DNA of 64,000 nt from Amycolatopsis benzoatilytica AK 16/65 (GTDB lineage Bacteria > Actinomycetota > Actinomycetes > Mycobacteriales > Pseudonocardiaceae). Numbering within the stretch: position 1 is the stretch's first letter; every line of letters begins with the position of its first letter. The translations under genes were made by a program, and so were the position numbers. Positions 27,990-39,151 of the stretch are shown here, piece after piece. The notes below the pieces were generated by a model that saw nothing but the letters and a program-made list of their open reading frames with translations, was not told where the DNA came from and did no database searches. The stretch is from contig NZ_KB912942.1 of assembly GCF_000383915.1 (NCBI RefSeq), positions 7,892,470 to 7,956,469 of the forward strand, written 5' to 3'.

Positions 27990-28460
27990 GTGAGTGAACT
28001 CAGCCACGTAGACGAATCCGGCGCCGCCCGGATGGTCGACGTCTCGGAGAAGACGGCGTCGAAGCGCACCGCGCTGGCCGGCGGGACGGTCCACACCACC
28101 GAAGAGGTGGTCGGTCTCCTGTCCGCCAACGGCCTGCCCAAGGGCGACGCGCTGGCGACCGCGCGGATCGCCGGGATCATGGGCGCCAAGCGGGTGCCCG
28201 AGCTGATCCCGCTGTGCCACCAGATCGCGCTGTCCGGCGTCAAGGTGGAGTTCGAGCTGGACGGGGCCGCCGTGCACATCAGCGCGACGGCCAAGACCAC
28301 CGACGTCACCGGCGTCGAGATGGAGGCGCTCACCGCGGTCGCGGTCGCCGGGCTCACCCTGCACGACATGATCAAGGCCGTCGACCCGGCGGCGACGCTC
28401 GACAACGTGCGGCTGATCCGCAAGGACGGCGGCAAGACCGGGACCTGGGAGCGGCCATGA
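27990..28460 (+). CDS. moaC: Cyclic pyranopterin monophosphate synthase MoaC
   Basis: A 156-residue MoaC, which with MoaA makes cyclic pyranopterin monophosphate in molybdenum cofactor synthesis. KRVPELIPLCHQI and KTTDVTGVEMEALTAV carry the catalytic residues. No ribosome binding site precedes GTG 27990, but TAGCCT (27977-27982) ends 7 nt before it, which fits a leaderless mRNA. The gene overlaps the mogA-moaE fusion by ATGA. Confidence 0.96.
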   Translation: MSELSHVDESGAARMVDVSEKTASKRTALAGGTVHTTEEVVGLLSANGLPKGDALATARIAGIMGAKRVPELIPLCHQIALSGVKVEFELDGAAVHISATAKTTDVTGVEMEALTAVAVAGLTLHDMIKAVDPAATLDNVRLIRKDGGKTGTWERP

Positions 28461-29380
28461 CCAGCACGGCACGCGTCATCGTCGCGTCCAATCGCGCCGC
28501 GCGAGGCGTCTACGAGGACAAGACCGGGCCGGTGCTCGTCTCCTGGCTGGCTGAGCGGGGCTACGAGGTGCCCGCGCCGGTCGTCGTCGAGGACGGCGAC
28601 CCGGTCGGCCTGGCGCTGCGGGCGGCGGTGGCGGACGGCGTCCAGGTGATCCTGACGACCGGCGGCACCGGCATCTCGCCGACCGACCGGACCCCGGACG
28701 TCACGCGCGCGGTGCTCGACTACGAGCTGCCCGGCGTCGCGGACGCGATCCGGGCGGCCGGGTTGCCGAAAGTGCCCACCGCGGTGCTGTCCCGCGGCGT
28801 GGCCGGGGTCGCCGGGCGGACCCTGGTGGTGAACCTGCCGGGGTCGAGCGGCGGCGTGAAGGACGGTTTGCGGGTCCTGACCGACATCCTGGACCACGCG
28901 GTGGACCAGCTCGCCGGCGGCGACCACCCGCGCGAGGCCGCCCCCGCCGGTCCGCCGGTCCGGATCCTGCGCGCGGACGTGAGCGACCAGCCGCTGTCGG
29001 TCGAGGAACACGCGCGGCTGGTGGAGGACGAGGCCGCGGGGGCGGTGGTGACGTTTTCCGGCGTGGTGCGCGACCACGACGGCGGCAAGGGCGTGCGCGA
29101 TCTGACTTACGAAGGCCACCCGACGGCGCGGGACGTGCTCGCCGAGGTGGTCGAGGACCTGGCGGCGCGCTGGAAGGGCGTACGCGCGGTGGCCGTGAGC
29201 CATCGCGTCGGTCCGCTGACGATCGGCGACGTCGCGCTCGCCTGCGCGGTCGCCGCCGAGCATCGTGGCCAGGCGTTCACCGCGTGTGCGGAGCTGGTCG
29301 ACGAGGTGAAGGCGCGGCTTCCGGTGTGGAAGCACCAGCACTTCACCGACGGCACCGACGAATGGGTCAACTCGCCCTGA
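28457..29380 (+). CDS. Bifunctional MogA-MoaE molybdenum cofactor protein
   Basis: A 307-residue fusion. Residues 1 to about 155 are a MogA-like molybdopterin adenylyltransferase domain (TTGGTGISPTDRTPD, LPGSSGGVKDGL), and residues about 165-307 are MoaE, the large subunit of molybdopterin synthase (GAVVTFSGVVRDHDGG, YEGHPTARD, HRVGPLTIGD, VDEVKARLPVWKHQ). In M. tuberculosis these are the separate adjacent genes mog and moaE2. The MoaD partner is encoded at 31050-31355 on the other strand. A strong bidirectional terminator follows 61 bp after the stop. Confidence 0.94.
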   Translation: MTSTARVIVASNRAARGVYEDKTGPVLVSWLAERGYEVPAPVVVEDGDPVGLALRAAVADGVQVILTTGGTGISPTDRTPDVTRAVLDYELPGVADAIRAAGLPKVPTAVLSRGVAGVAGRTLVVNLPGSSGGVKDGLRVLTDILDHAVDQLAGGDHPREAAPAGPPVRILRADVSDQPLSVEEHARLVEDEAAGAVVTFSGVVRDHDGGKGVRDLTYEGHPTARDVLAEVVEDLAARWKGVRAVAVSHRVGPLTIGDVALACAVAAEHRGQAFTACAELVDEVKARLPVWKHQHFTDGTDEWVNSP

Positions 29381-29441
29381 TCCGCTCGGGAGCGGCCGGA
29401 CCGGTTCTCACCGGCGCGGCCACTCACCAGGTTGGAGACGA

Positions 29442-29485
29442 CGAAAGGCCCCACCGCCAGGGGATTGACGCGGTGGGGCCTTTCG
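29442..29485. terminator. Bidirectional terminator between mogA-moaE and rpfA
   Basis: CGAAAGGCCCCACCGC (29442-29457) and GCGGTGGGGCCTTTCG (29470-29485) form a perfect 16-bp stem with a 12-nt loop. The A-rich and T-rich stem ends suit termination from both converging genes. Confidence 0.9.
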
Positions 29486-29540
29486 GGCGTTCAGTCACAG
29501 CAGCAGCTGCGCCGGAACCCGCCTCACGAGGAGGCTCGGG

Positions 29541-30935
<1,395 letters not shown>

Positions 30936-30990
30936 GTCCGTGAAGGACCCCTTGAGGGAATCCAAGTCCCTGAAAGGGCCCTTCACGGAC
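30936..30990. repeat. 55-bp inverted repeat, degenerate copy
   Basis: Both ends are intact (GTCCGTGAAGG / CCTTCACGGAC), but the inner arms have several mismatches. It lies 59 bp after the end of moaD (minus strand). Confidence 0.88.
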
Positions 30991-31049
30991 ATCCGCCGTC
31001 GGCGAGGGCACCGGGCAGAGCCAGTTGTCGGCGAACAAACCGGGCGGAT

Positions 31050-31355
31050 TCAGCCGCCGGCGAACGGCGGCAGCACGTCCAGCCGTGCTCCGTCGCTGAG
31101 CGCACGGCCGCGATCGCGCACCGCGACCTCGTTGACCAGGAAACTGGCAGCGTCGAGCACCCGGGACAGCCCGCCGGGGTGCAGCGCCCGCAGCGCCTCG
31201 ATGGCGTTCGCCACGGTGGCGCCGTTCGCCAGCTCCACCTTCTCCTCTTCGGTACCGGCTGCGGCGCGGGCCGAGGCGAAGTACCGGACGACGACCGTCA
31301 TCGACGAAGAGGTCGCCGCGGTGGCGGCCGGGGCCGGCGGGGAAGGGATGGTCAT
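31050..31355 (-). CDS. moaD: Molybdopterin synthase small subunit MoaD
   Basis: A 101-residue ubiquitin-like sulfur carrier. The core VVVRYFASARAAAGTEEEKV and the C-terminal LPPFAGG are diagnostic; the final Gly is adenylated and thiocarboxylated, and the protein donates sulfur in MoaE-dependent molybdopterin formation. ATG 31355 lies 2 bp after the moaA stop; ATG 31301, at the start of the conserved core, is an alternative. The extra 18 residues are Pro/Ala/Ser-rich. Confidence 0.9.
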   Translation of the reverse strand: MTIPSPPAPAATAATSSSMTVVVRYFASARAAAGTEEEKVELANGATVANAIEALRALHPGGLSRVLDAASFLVNEVAVRDRGRALSDGARLDVLPPFAGG

Positions 31356-31357
31356 GC

Positions 31358-32422
31358 TCAACCGCCGATCGCGCTCATCGGCCGGATCGGCTGCGCGAAC
31401 CCGGCCTCGTTGATCTCGTGGCCCGCGAGCTTGCCCCACATCGTGGCCCGCCACGCGTCCGCCACCTCTTCATCGCGCGCGCCCGCGCGCACGAGGGCGC
31501 GCAGGTCCGTCTCGTCGTTCGAGAACAGGCAAGACCGGACGGCGCCGTCCGCGGTCAGCCGGGTGCGCTCGCACGCGGAGCAGAACGGCCGGGTCACCGA
31601 CGCGATCACGCCGACGTCGCCCGGGCCGCCGTCGACCAGCCAGCGTTCGGCGGGCGCGCCGCCGCGCGGGGCCGGGAACGGGGCCAGTTCGAACTCCTCG
31701 CCGAGCATCGCCAGGATCTCCTCGGCGGTGATCATGTCGCGGCGATTCCAGCCGTGCTGCGCGTCCAGCGGCATCTGCTCGATGAACCGCAGGTGGTAGC
31801 CCTCTTCCAGGCAGAACCGCAGCAGCGGCACCGCCTCGTGCTCGTTGTATCCGCGCATCAGCACGGAGTTGACCTTCACCGGAGACAGGCCGGCGTCGCG
31901 CGCGGCGGCCAGCCCGGCCAGCACGTGCGGCAGCCGGTCGCGGCGGGTCAGCTCGGCGAACCGCTCGCGGTCGATGGTGTCCAGCGAGACGTTGATCCGG
32001 TCCAGTCCGGCCGCCACCAGGCCAGGCGCGCGCTTGGCCAGCCCGATCCCGTTGGTGGTCATCGACACCCGGGGCCGCGGTTCGAGCGCGGTGACCCGCT
32101 CGATGATCCGCTCCAGGCCGGGTCGCAGGAGCGGTTCGCCGCCGGTCAGCCGGATGTCGGTGACGCCGAGCGTTTCGACCGCGATCCGCATCAGCCGGAT
32201 CAGCTCGTCGTCGGTGAGCACCTGGTCGTTCGGCATCCAGTCGAGGCCCTCGGCCGGCATGCAGTAGGTGCAGCGCAGGTTGCACCGGTCGGTCAGGGAG
32301 ACCCGGAGGTCGGTCGCGACCCGGCCGAAGGAATCGACGAGTCCTGGGTGCTCGGGCCGGGGCGTGCCGGACGTGCCTCGGTTGCCGGGGACACGAGGAA
32401 ACCCGAGATCTACTGCCGTCAT
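31358..32422 (-). CDS. moaA: GTP 3',8-cyclase MoaA
   Basis: A 354-residue radical SAM enzyme that performs the first step of molybdenum cofactor synthesis on GTP. The SAM cluster motif is CNLRCTYC (Cys47, 51, 54), the second cluster region is RPFCSACERTRLTADG followed by RSCLF, and the conserved C-terminal Gly-Gly is present. TATCCT ends 7 nt before ATG 32422 with no ribosome binding site, so the mRNA is probably leaderless. It forms an operon with moaD. Confidence 0.96.
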   Translation of the reverse strand: MTAVDLGFPRVPGNRGTSGTPRPEHPGLVDSFGRVATDLRVSLTDRCNLRCTYCMPAEGLDWMPNDQVLTDDELIRLMRIAVETLGVTDIRLTGGEPLLRPGLERIIERVTALEPRPRVSMTTNGIGLAKRAPGLVAAGLDRINVSLDTIDRERFAELTRRDRLPHVLAGLAAARDAGLSPVKVNSVLMRGYNEHEAVPLLRFCLEEGYHLRFIEQMPLDAQHGWNRRDMITAEEILAMLGEEFELAPFPAPRGGAPAERWLVDGGPGDVGVIASVTRPFCSACERTRLTADGAVRSCLFSNDETDLRALVRAGARDEEVADAWRATMWGKLAGHEINEAGFAQPIRPMSAIGG

Positions 32423-32761
32423 TGTGCTCAGGATAGCCCGCCCAGGCCGAAAAGGCAGGCTCGCGCAAACCAGAAAATTGCCCACGGTTCCGGTACCGCC
32501 GCTCTCGGTGAGCGCCGGGGCGGCGCACTCTTCGCGGCGGAGCAGTGAGATGACTCACTTCGCGAGATATTTCCGCAGTTCAGGCGGTGGGTGAAGGTCC
32601 TTGCCGCGGATCGGATCCAGTGCCGGCCGGAAGGGTCCGCCGAGCCCGATTCCGAGGAGCGGAAAGTGTTCGCCGGTTATCTGCGCGCAATGGCCGAAGC
32701 GTTACCGAAGAATAGGCATCGCGGATGGCTTTTCCGCATCTGCGGAGATAATGTTCCGGCC
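32423..32761. promoter_or_regulatory. Divergent region between moaA and the mod operon
   Basis: A 339-bp region with no supportable gene. It contains the leaderless moaA promoter (-10 TATCCT, minus strand), an AGTGAG-ATGA-CTCACT inverted repeat at 32544-32559, and a GATAAT -10 box (32747-32752) 9 nt before the regulator ATG on the plus strand. The inverted repeat could be a binding site for the molybdate-responsive regulator encoded next door. Confidence 0.45.
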
Positions 32762-33166
32762 ATGCCGCAATTTCGGTTGTCCGAGGCCGCCCGGCTGCTC
32801 GGCGTCAGCGACGACACGGTCCGCCGGTGGGTGCGCGCGGGCCAGTTGACCACCACTGACGACGCCGCCGGCCGCAAGGTGGTCGACGGTGCCCAGCTCG
32901 CCGCGTTCGCCCGGAACCAGGCCGCCGGCCCGGACGATCCGTCGGCGGTCGGTCGCTCCGCCCGCAATCGCTTCGTCGGGCTCGTCACCGAGGTCGTCGC
33001 CGACAAGGTGATGGCTCAGGTCGAGCTGCAGTGCGGGGCGCACCGAGTCGTGTCACTCATGAGCACCGAGGCGGTTCGCGAACTCGGGCTGCGCCCGGGC
33101 GTGCTCGCGGTCGCCGTGGTCAAGGCGACCACCGTCGTGGTGGAAACCCCGGAAGGATCCAGATGA
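32762..33166 (+). CDS. HTH-TOBE molybdate-responsive regulator
   Basis: A 134-residue protein with an N-terminal MerR/excisionase-like helix-turn-helix (RLSEAARLLGVSDDTVRRWV) and a C-terminal TOBE/Mop domain (RNRFVGLVTEVVADKVMAQV, VSLMSTEAVRELGLRPG, VAVVKATTVVVETP), the fold that binds molybdate. This is the likely sensor that regulates modABC and perhaps moa genes. It is the first gene of the operon and overlaps modA by ATGA. The upstream GATAAT box suggests a leaderless mRNA. Confidence 0.92.
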   Translation: MPQFRLSEAARLLGVSDDTVRRWVRAGQLTTTDDAAGRKVVDGAQLAAFARNQAAGPDDPSAVGRSARNRFVGLVTEVVADKVMAQVELQCGAHRVVSLMSTEAVRELGLRPGVLAVAVVKATTVVVETPEGSR

Positions 33167-33966
33167 AGAAGCTCGCCCTCGCCGTCGCCGGAACCGCGGC
33201 GATCGCGCTGACCGCCGGCGCCTGCAGCTCCAGCGACGAGCCCAGCACCGGCTCCGGTCCGGGGACCGCGGCTGTCCCGGCTCCGTCGAGCGGCACGCTG
33301 ACGGTGTTCGCCGCCGCCTCGCTCACCGAGTCGTTCAACGCGCTGGGCAAGCAGTTCGAGGCCGCGCACCCGGGCGTCAAGGTCACCTTCGACTACGAAG
33401 GGTCCTCGGCGCTGGTGCAGAAGCTGGACAACGGGGCCAAGGCCGACGTGTTCGCCTCGGCCGACCAGAAGAACATGGACAAGGCCAGCCAGGACGGCGT
33501 GCTCGACGGCCAGCCCACTGTGTTCGCCACGAACAAGCTCGCCATCGCGGTCGCCAAGGGCAACCCGAAGGGCATCAAGACCTTCGCGGATCTGGTCAAG
33601 CCAGGCCTCAACGTGGTGGTGTGCGCGCAGCAGGTGCCGTGTGGTTCGGCGACCCAGAAGGTCGAGCAGACCACCGGCACCCAGCTCAAGCCGGTGAGCG
33701 AGGAGACCAACGTCAAGCAGGTGCTGGCCAAGGTCCAGTCCGGCGACGCGGACGCCGGCCTGGTGTACGTCACCGACGCGACCTCGGCCGCGGGCAAGGT
33801 GGACAAGGTCGACTTCCCGGAGGCGTCCGGCGCGGTCAACCAGTACCCGATCGCGGTCGTGAAGAACGCCCCGCAGGCGGCGCTGGCCAAGCAGTTCACC
33901 GACTTCGTCCTCGGCCCGCAGGGCAAGGCCGAGCTGGCCAAGATCGGGTTCGGCGCTGGCAAGTAA
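33163..33966 (+). CDS. modA: Molybdate-binding lipoprotein ModA
   Basis: A 267-residue substrate-binding protein of the molybdate/tungstate importer. A signal peptide ends in the lipobox TAGAC (Cys21); the mature part has [18 protein letters not shown], the [14 protein letters not shown] segment and [14 protein letters not shown]. It feeds ModB/ModC. GGAAGG precedes the ATG, which overlaps the regulator stop. Confidence 0.96.
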   Translation: MKKLALAVAGTAAIALTAGACSSSDEPSTGSGPGTAAVPAPSSGTLTVFAAASLTESFNALGKQFEAAHPGVKVTFDYEGSSALVQKLDNGAKADVFASADQKNMDKASQDGVLDGQPTVFATNKLAIAVAKGNPKGIKTFADLVKPGLNVVVCAQQVPCGSATQKVEQTTGTQLKPVSEETNVKQVLAKVQSGDADAGLVYVTDATSAAGKVDKVDFPEASGAVNQYPIAVVKNAPQAALAKQFTDFVLGPQGKAELAKIGFGAGK

Positions 33967-34012
33967 GGCGCGCTCGGGCGCGGCGGCCGACAATCGGTCG
34001 CCGCACGCCCGG

Positions 34013-34789
34013 GTGCCGCTGATCCTCTGGTTCCCCGCCGTCGTCGCGCTCGCGCTCGTCGTCCTGCCGGTGGTCGGCCTGCTGGTCCGATCTGACCTCG
34101 GCCGGCTGCCGTCGCTGCTGGTCACGCCGTCCTCGCTGAGCGCGTTGCGGCTTTCCCTGACCACCGCCGCACTGTCCACGCTCGCCTGCGTGCTGCTCGG
34201 CGTGCCACTGGCGGTCGTGCTGGCCCGGTCCCGGGTGCGCGGCGTCCGGCTGCTGCGTTCGGTGGTGCTGCTGCCGCTCGTGCTGCCACCGGTGGTCGGC
34301 GGACTGGCCCTGCTGTATCTGTTGGGCCGCAAAGGTTTCCTCGGGATGCTGATCACTTGGCTGAGCGGCGAGCAGGTGCCGTTCACGACCGCCGCGGTGG
34401 TGATCGCGCAGACCTTCGTCGCGATGCCGTTTCTCGTGGTCAGTCTCGAAGGCGCGCTGCGCGGTTCGGGTGACCGCTACGAGCAGGTCGCCTCGACGCT
34501 TGGCGCCCGCCCATGGACGGTGTTCCGCCGGGTGACGCTGCCGTTGCTGCTGCCGGCGCTCGGCTCCGGCGTGGTCTTGAGCTTCGCTCGTGCGCTCGGC
34601 GAGTTCGGCGCGACCATCACGTTCGCGGGCAGCCTGGAAGGGGTAACGCGGACTTTGCCGTTGGAGGTCTACACGCAGGCCGAAGTGGACATCGACAGTG
34701 CGGTCGCCTTGTCCCTGCTGCTGATCGTGGTGGCGCTCGTCGTGATCGCCGTCGCGCGGCCGCGTTCATGGGAAGGCGGTTTGCGGTGA
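34013..34789 (+). CDS. modB: Molybdate ABC transporter permease ModB
   Basis: A 258-residue permease with about six membrane segments and the EAA loop [21 protein letters not shown], followed by [17 protein letters not shown], both typical of ModB. The GTG start lies 46 bp after modA. The end overlaps modC by GTGA. Confidence 0.95.
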   Translation: MPLILWFPAVVALALVVLPVVGLLVRSDLGRLPSLLVTPSSLSALRLSLTTAALSTLACVLLGVPLAVVLARSRVRGVRLLRSVVLLPLVLPPVVGGLALLYLLGRKGFLGMLITWLSGEQVPFTTAAVVIAQTFVAMPFLVVSLEGALRGSGDRYEQVASTLGARPWTVFRRVTLPLLLPALGSGVVLSFARALGEFGATITFAGSLEGVTRTLPLEVYTQAEVDIDSAVALSLLLIVVALVVIAVARPRSWEGGLR

Positions 34790-35853
34790 GCCTTGCCGCC
34801 CGGATCGAGGCCGTCCGCGGCTCGTTCGAACTGTCCGTGTCGCTCGACGTGCCCACCGGGAAAGTGCTGGCACTGCTCGGCCCGAACGGCTCGGGCAAGT
34901 CGACCGTGCTGGGCTGCCTGTCCGGGCTGATCACGCCGGCCTCGGCGGAGATCACGGTAGCCGGGCGGGAACTGGCCGGGGTCCCGCCGCACCGCCGCGG
35001 GATCGGGCTGCTGTCGCAGGACGCGCTGCTGTTCCCGCACCTCTCGGCAGCGGACAACGTCGCCTTTTCGCCGCGTGCCACCGGATCCAGTCGCACCGCG
35101 GCGCGGGAACGGGCCCTGCACTGGCTGGCCGAAGTGGACGCTGCCGACCTCGCCGACCGGCGGCCCGGGCAGCTGTCCGGCGGACAGGCGCAGCGCGTCG
35201 CGATCGCCCGTGCGCTGGCGGCCGAACCGGATCTGCTGCTGCTGGACGAACCGTTCGCCGCCCTCGACGTCGATGCCGCACCGGCGATCCGCGGCCTGTT
35301 GCGGCGGGTGCTCAAAACCGGCCCGACCACGGTGCTCGTCACGCATGATCCGCTGGACGCGCTCGCGCTCGCCGACCACGTCGCGGTGATGAACGACGGC
35401 CGGATCGTCGAACGCGGCCTGACCCGTGCGGTGCTTTCGGCACCACGGACGGCGTTCACCGCGCGGATCGCGGGCCTCAACCTCGTCGCCGGCACTGCGG
35501 TCGAGGAGGGGCTGCGGACCGCTTCGGGTGAGGTGGTGTCGGGTATCCCGACCCCGGACGTCGTGCTGGGGGAGCCCGCGGTGGCAGTGTTCGCGCCGAA
35601 CGCCGTGGCGGTCTATCCGCACGACGGCGAGCATCGCGGCAGCCCGCGCAATACGGCGGACGCGGTGATCGCGGCGATCGAGCCGCACGGCCCGGTGATT
35701 CGTGTCCGCGCTGAGGCCGACGGCTGGGCGCGCGGCTTGACCGCCGACCTCACCCCGGCCGCGGTCGCCGAACTCGCCCTGGAGCCCGGTTCGGCGGTGA
35801 CGTTGTCGGTGAAGGCCGCGACCGTCGCGGTACACCCGGCCGCGACCACCTGA
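34786..35853 (+). CDS. modC: Molybdate ABC transporter ATPase ModC
   Basis: A 355-residue ATPase: Walker [11 protein letters not shown]-loop [12 protein letters not shown], signature [15 protein letters not shown], Walker [10 protein letters not shown]-loop LVTHDPLDA. The C-terminal ~130 residues include a TOBE/Mop-like regulatory domain ([40 protein letters not shown]). Translational coupling to modB by GTGA. Three head-to-tail repeat half-sites follow 55 bp after the stop. Confidence 0.95.
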   Translation: MSLAARIEAVRGSFELSVSLDVPTGKVLALLGPNGSGKSTVLGCLSGLITPASAEITVAGRELAGVPPHRRGIGLLSQDALLFPHLSAADNVAFSPRATGSSRTAARERALHWLAEVDAADLADRRPGQLSGGQAQRVAIARALAAEPDLLLLDEPFAALDVDAAPAIRGLLRRVLKTGPTTVLVTHDPLDALALADHVAVMNDGRIVERGLTRAVLSAPRTAFTARIAGLNLVAGTAVEEGLRTASGEVVSGIPTPDVVLGEPAVAVFAPNAVAVYPHDGEHRGSPRNTADAVIAAIEPHGPVIRVRAEADGWARGLTADLTPAAVAELALEPGSAVTLSVKAATVAVHPAATT

Positions 35854-35908
35854 CCTGGGCGCGCCTGCTCCTGCGCCCGCGCCCGCTCCGCCCGCTCGCG
35901 GGCCCTGA

Positions 35909-35994
35909 GTCCGTGAGGGGCCCCTTGGGGGAATCTGGGTCTGTGAGGGGCCCCTTGCGGGAATCTGCGTCCGTGAAGGGCCCCTTGTGGGCGG
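35909..35994. repeat. Three head-to-tail half-sites of the inverted repeat family, 30-bp period
   Basis: GTCCGTGAGGGGCCCCTTGG (35909), GTCTGTGAGGGGCCCCTTGC (35939) and GTCCGTGAAGGGCCCCTTGT (35969) repeat the left arm of the family with exact 30-bp spacing, the first two followed by GGGAATCTG. No right arm is present, so each can form at most a short internal hairpin. The rest of 35854-36236 shows no gene. Confidence 0.9.
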
Positions 35995-36236
35995 GCGGCA
36001 GCGGCGGCGGCCAGCGGGAACTTTCCGTCGATGTGGTTCAACCACGGAATCCGCTGTCTCTTGCCGCTGCGCCGGTCGATCGCCGGCCCCGGGAAATGTC
36101 CGGCGTGCGTCCACAATGCACTCGGCCGCAATGGCGAGTGCGGTCGCTGATCGCGGCGTCGGAAATTACTGCGGCAGCCCATTTTCGAGGCCCACGCAGG
36201 CAGCTCGCGTGCCTGCGCGCGTGGTAGGTTCCGCCC

Positions 36237-37031
36237 ATGAGCGAAGGCCGGTGGACGTATCTCTCCGACATGGACGGCGTCCTGGTACGCGAGGAGCATC
36301 TGGTTCCCGGCGCGGACGAGTTCCTCGCCGAGTTGCGGAACAACCAGATCGACTTCCTGGTGCTCACCAACAATTCGATCTACACCCCGCGTGACCTGCG
36401 TGCGCGACTGCAGCGCACCGGGCTGGACATCCCCGAGGAAGCGATCTGGACCTCGGCTCTGGCCACCGCGAAGTTCCTCGACTCGCAGCGGCCGAACGGC
36501 ACCGCGTTCGTGATCGGCGAGGCCGGGCTGACCACGGCGCTGCACGAGGTCGGCTATGTGCTGACCGAGCGCGACCCGGACTACGTGGTGCTCGGCGAGA
36601 CCCGGACCTACAGCTTCAGTTCGATCACCAACGCGATCCGGCTGATCGAGAAGGGCGCGAAGTTCATCGCGACCAACCCGGACGCCACCGGCCCGAGCGT
36701 CGAGGGATCGATGCCGGCCACTGGTTCGGTCGCCGCGCTGATCGAGAAGGCCACCGGCCGCTCGCCGTATTACGTCGGCAAGCCCAACCCGCTGATGATG
36801 CGGTCCGCGCTGCGCCGGCTCGGTGCGCACTCGGAATCCACGCTGATGATCGGCGACCGGATGGACACCGACGTGCACTCCGGGATCGAGGCCGGGCTGC
36901 AGACGATCCTCGTGCTTACCGGCATCTCGAACGAGGAATCGGTGGAGAACTACCCGTACCGGCCGACCAAGGTGATCGGCTCGGTGGCAGACCTGATCGG
37001 GCGAACGCTCGACCCGTTCGGCGAAGGCTGA
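36237..37031 (+). CDS. HAD-IIA family hydrolase (NagD-like)
   Basis: A 264-residue HAD-superfamily IIA phosphatase. Motif I is SDMDGVL (Asp11/Asp13), motif II is in LTNNS, the Lys is in GKPNPLMM, and motif IV is GDRMDTD. Members dephosphorylate sugar phosphates, nucleotides or similar; the substrate is unknown. TAGGTT ends 6 nt before ATG 36237 with no ribosome binding site, so the mRNA is probably leaderless. The next gene is another phosphatase, 37 bp on. Confidence 0.93.
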   Translation: MSEGRWTYLSDMDGVLVREEHLVPGADEFLAELRNNQIDFLVLTNNSIYTPRDLRARLQRTGLDIPEEAIWTSALATAKFLDSQRPNGTAFVIGEAGLTTALHEVGYVLTERDPDYVVLGETRTYSFSSITNAIRLIEKGAKFIATNPDATGPSVEGSMPATGSVAALIEKATGRSPYYVGKPNPLMMRSALRRLGAHSESTLMIGDRMDTDVHSGIEAGLQTILVLTGISNEESVENYPYRPTKVIGSVADLIGRTLDPFGEG

Positions 37032-37068
37032 CCGGCCACCGCCCGGGAGCAGGGCATATCGTCGAACA

Positions 37069-37863
37069 ATGAGCGTCTATGTGGTGGGCGACGTCCACGG
37101 GCACCGCGACGCCCTCGTCGACGCGTTGCGGGCCGAGGGCCTGGTCGACGGCGACGGCAAGTGGACCGGGGCGGACGACCGGCTGTGGTTCCTCGGTGAC
37201 TTCACCGACCGCGGCCCGGACGGCGTCGGCGTGATCGATCTGGTGCGTGAACTGCAGGAGCAGGCCGCCGATGCAGGTGGATCCGTGCAAATGCTGCTCG
37301 GCAACCACGAAATTCTGCTGCTCGGCATGTACCACTTCGGCGATCGCCCGGTCCCGTCCGACTTCGGCCCGCGCAGCTTCGCCCGCAGCTGGGAGATCAA
37401 CGGCGGCCTGCTGTCGGATCAGGACCGGCTGACCCCCGAGCACATCGAGTGGCTCACCGAGCGCCCGCTGGCGGCGGTCGACGAGGACCACCTGCTGCTG
37501 CACTCGGACACCCTCGAGTACCTCGACTGGGGCGAGAGCATCGAGGCGATCAACGAGACCGCGCGCGGGATCCTGTCCGGCAGCAACATCGAGGACTGGT
37601 GGGACATCTGGCGCCGGATGACCACCCGGTACGCCTTCCGGGGCCCGGACGGCGAGGAGAACGCCCAGCGCCTGCTGGACGCACTGGGCGGGTCGCGGAT
37701 CGTGCACGGGCACAGCGTGATCGCCGACCAGCTGGGGATCCACCCGACGCAGATCGAGGGGCCGTATCTCTACGCCGGGGGCAAGGCGCTGGGCATCGAC
37801 GGCGGGCTGTTCGTGGGCGGGCCTTGTCTCGTCGTGAAGCTGCCGTTCGAGCCGGAGGATTAA
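37069..37863 (+). CDS. Metallophosphoesterase
   Basis: A 264-residue calcineurin-like phosphoesterase with the metal-binding motifs GDVHGH, GDFTDRG, GNHE and, late in the protein, VHGHSV. Bacterial members include protein Ser/Thr phosphatases and diadenosine tetraphosphatases; WW-rich and YAGGKALGIDGG regions do not settle the substrate. TATCGT 6 nt before the ATG suggests a leaderless start. Confidence 0.92.
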   Translation: MSVYVVGDVHGHRDALVDALRAEGLVDGDGKWTGADDRLWFLGDFTDRGPDGVGVIDLVRELQEQAADAGGSVQMLLGNHEILLLGMYHFGDRPVPSDFGPRSFARSWEINGGLLSDQDRLTPEHIEWLTERPLAAVDEDHLLLHSDTLEYLDWGESIEAINETARGILSGSNIEDWWDIWRRMTTRYAFRGPDGEENAQRLLDALGGSRIVHGHSVIADQLGIHPTQIEGPYLYAGGKALGIDGGLFVGGPCLVVKLPFEPED

Positions 37864-37891
37864 CCCGAGTTCGCCGGGCGGCCATGAGCGG

Positions 37892-37912
37892 TGGCGGATG
37901 CTGGCTCCGCCA
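37892..37912. terminator. Short hairpin between convergent genes
   Basis: TGGCGGA and TCCGCCA flank a 7-nt loop, with further GAGCGG/CCCGCTC pairing possible outside. It lies between the phosphoesterase (+) and YccF (-) genes. Confidence 0.45.
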
Positions 37913-37949
37913 AAGCCCGCTCGGGTGACGCGGCCGCCAGTGCCGCGCG

Positions 37950-38324
37950 TCAGCGCAACTCCACGATCTCCTTGCCCAGCGGCATCAGCGACACCGGGAT
38001 CATTTTGAAGTTCGCCAGCCCGAGCGGGATGCCGATGATCGTGATGCACAACAGCACGCCGCTGATCAGGTGCCCGATGCTCAGCCACAATCCGGCGAAA
38101 ATGAACCAGATGACATTGCCCAGGAACGATCCGACCCCGGCGTCGCGCCGGTCGACCACGGTCCGGCCGAACGGCCACAGTGCGTAGTGCGCGATCCGGA
38201 ACGACGCGATGCCGAACGGAATCGTGACGATCAGGACGCAGCAGACAACGCCGGCGACCAGATAGCCCAAGGCCATCCAGAATCCGGACAGCACCAGCCA
38301 GACGACGTTGAGAATCAAGCGCAT
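37950..38324 (-). CDS. YccF domain membrane protein
   Basis: A 124-residue membrane protein made of two YccF repeats, each with N-x-(V/I)-W-(L/F)-(V/I) and a hydrophobic hairpin ([18 protein letters not shown] and [19 protein letters not shown]), followed by IPFG/IPLG. Function unknown. It shares one base with the PhzF stop (TGATG). Position corresponds to Rv0870c, a small integral membrane protein. Confidence 0.9.
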   Translation of the reverse strand: MRLILNVVWLVLSGFWMALGYLVAGVVCCVLIVTIPFGIASFRIAHYALWPFGRTVVDRRDAGVGSFLGNVIWFIFAGLWLSIGHLISGVLLCITIIGIPLGLANFKMIPVSLMPLGKEIVELR

Positions 38325-39094
38325 CAGACGTACAACTCCCCGCTCACCACAGTGACGGCCTGCCCGCGCAGCAGCACGCGGTCGCCTCGGATCTCGGTTC
38401 GGACCGTGCCCTGGCGGGCGGAAACCTGGGTTCCGACCAGATTCGTCTTGCCCGATCGCTCGGCCCAGTACGGGGCCAGCGAACAATGCGCCGACCCGGT
38501 CACCGGGTCCTCGTCCACGCCGACGCCGGGACCGAAGAACCGGCTGACGAAGTCCTCGCCCTCGGCGGTGACGATGAGCCGTCCGGTCCAGGTGGCGCGG
38601 AGGGCGTCCAGATCGGGCCGCAGATCGCGCACGGCCTCGGCGCTCTCCAGCTCGGCGAAGAGGTTTTCCCGGGCGCGGCCGGTGAAGGTCGCGGGCGTGC
38701 CGTTGAGCAGGTGAGAGAGGTCTTCGCCGGTCTCGACGGGCGGGTCGGACGGGAAGTCCATCTCGATCCAGCCGTCCGCCTTGGTGCAGGTGAGCTGGCC
38801 GCTGAGAGTGTCGTAGACCTGGTGCCCGCCGAGCACATGCGTGACGGCGATGGTGGCGTGGCCGCACAGCGCGACCTCGTCGGTCGGGGTGAACCAGCGG
38901 AGCGGCTTGACGGCGGACCCGTCGTCGACCACGAAGGCCGTCTCGGAATGCTTCATCTCGGCGGCGACTTGCTGCATCCACGCGGCCTCGGCGGGCCGGT
39001 CGAGGACGACCACGCCGGCCGGATTGCCGGAAAACGCCTGGTCGGTGAAGGCGTCGACCAGATGGAACTGGACGCTGCTGGCACTCGGATCCAT
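38324..39094 (-). CDS. PhzF family protein
   Basis: A 256-residue PhzF-like isomerase fold. [29 protein letters not shown] (catalytic-type Glu51), ALCGHATIA and [13 protein letters not shown] are the family signatures. True PhzF acts in phenazine synthesis, but most family members have unknown substrates and no phenazine genes are near. It is co-transcribed with yccF (stop/start overlap). Confidence 0.92.
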   Translation of the reverse strand: MDPSASSVQFHLVDAFTDQAFSGNPAGVVVLDRPAEAAWMQQVAAEMKHSETAFVVDDGSAVKPLRWFTPTDEVALCGHATIAVTHVLGGHQVYDTLSGQLTCTKADGWIEMDFPSDPPVETGEDLSHLLNGTPATFTGRARENLFAELESAEAVRDLRPDLDALRATWTGRLIVTAEGEDFVSRFFGPGVGVDEDPVTGSAHCSLAPYWAERSGKTNLVGTQVSARQGTVRTEIRGDRVLLRGQAVTVVSGELYV

Positions 39095-39151
39095 GACAGC
39101 GATCCTGCCGCGCCGAGCGGGGACCCGGCATCGGGGATTAGCCCTGAATTC

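Noticed and set aside
35909..35994. CRISPR-like array of 30-bp repeats
   Set aside because: The three units are adjacent with no unique spacers, and belong to the inverted repeat family found elsewhere. No cas gene is present.
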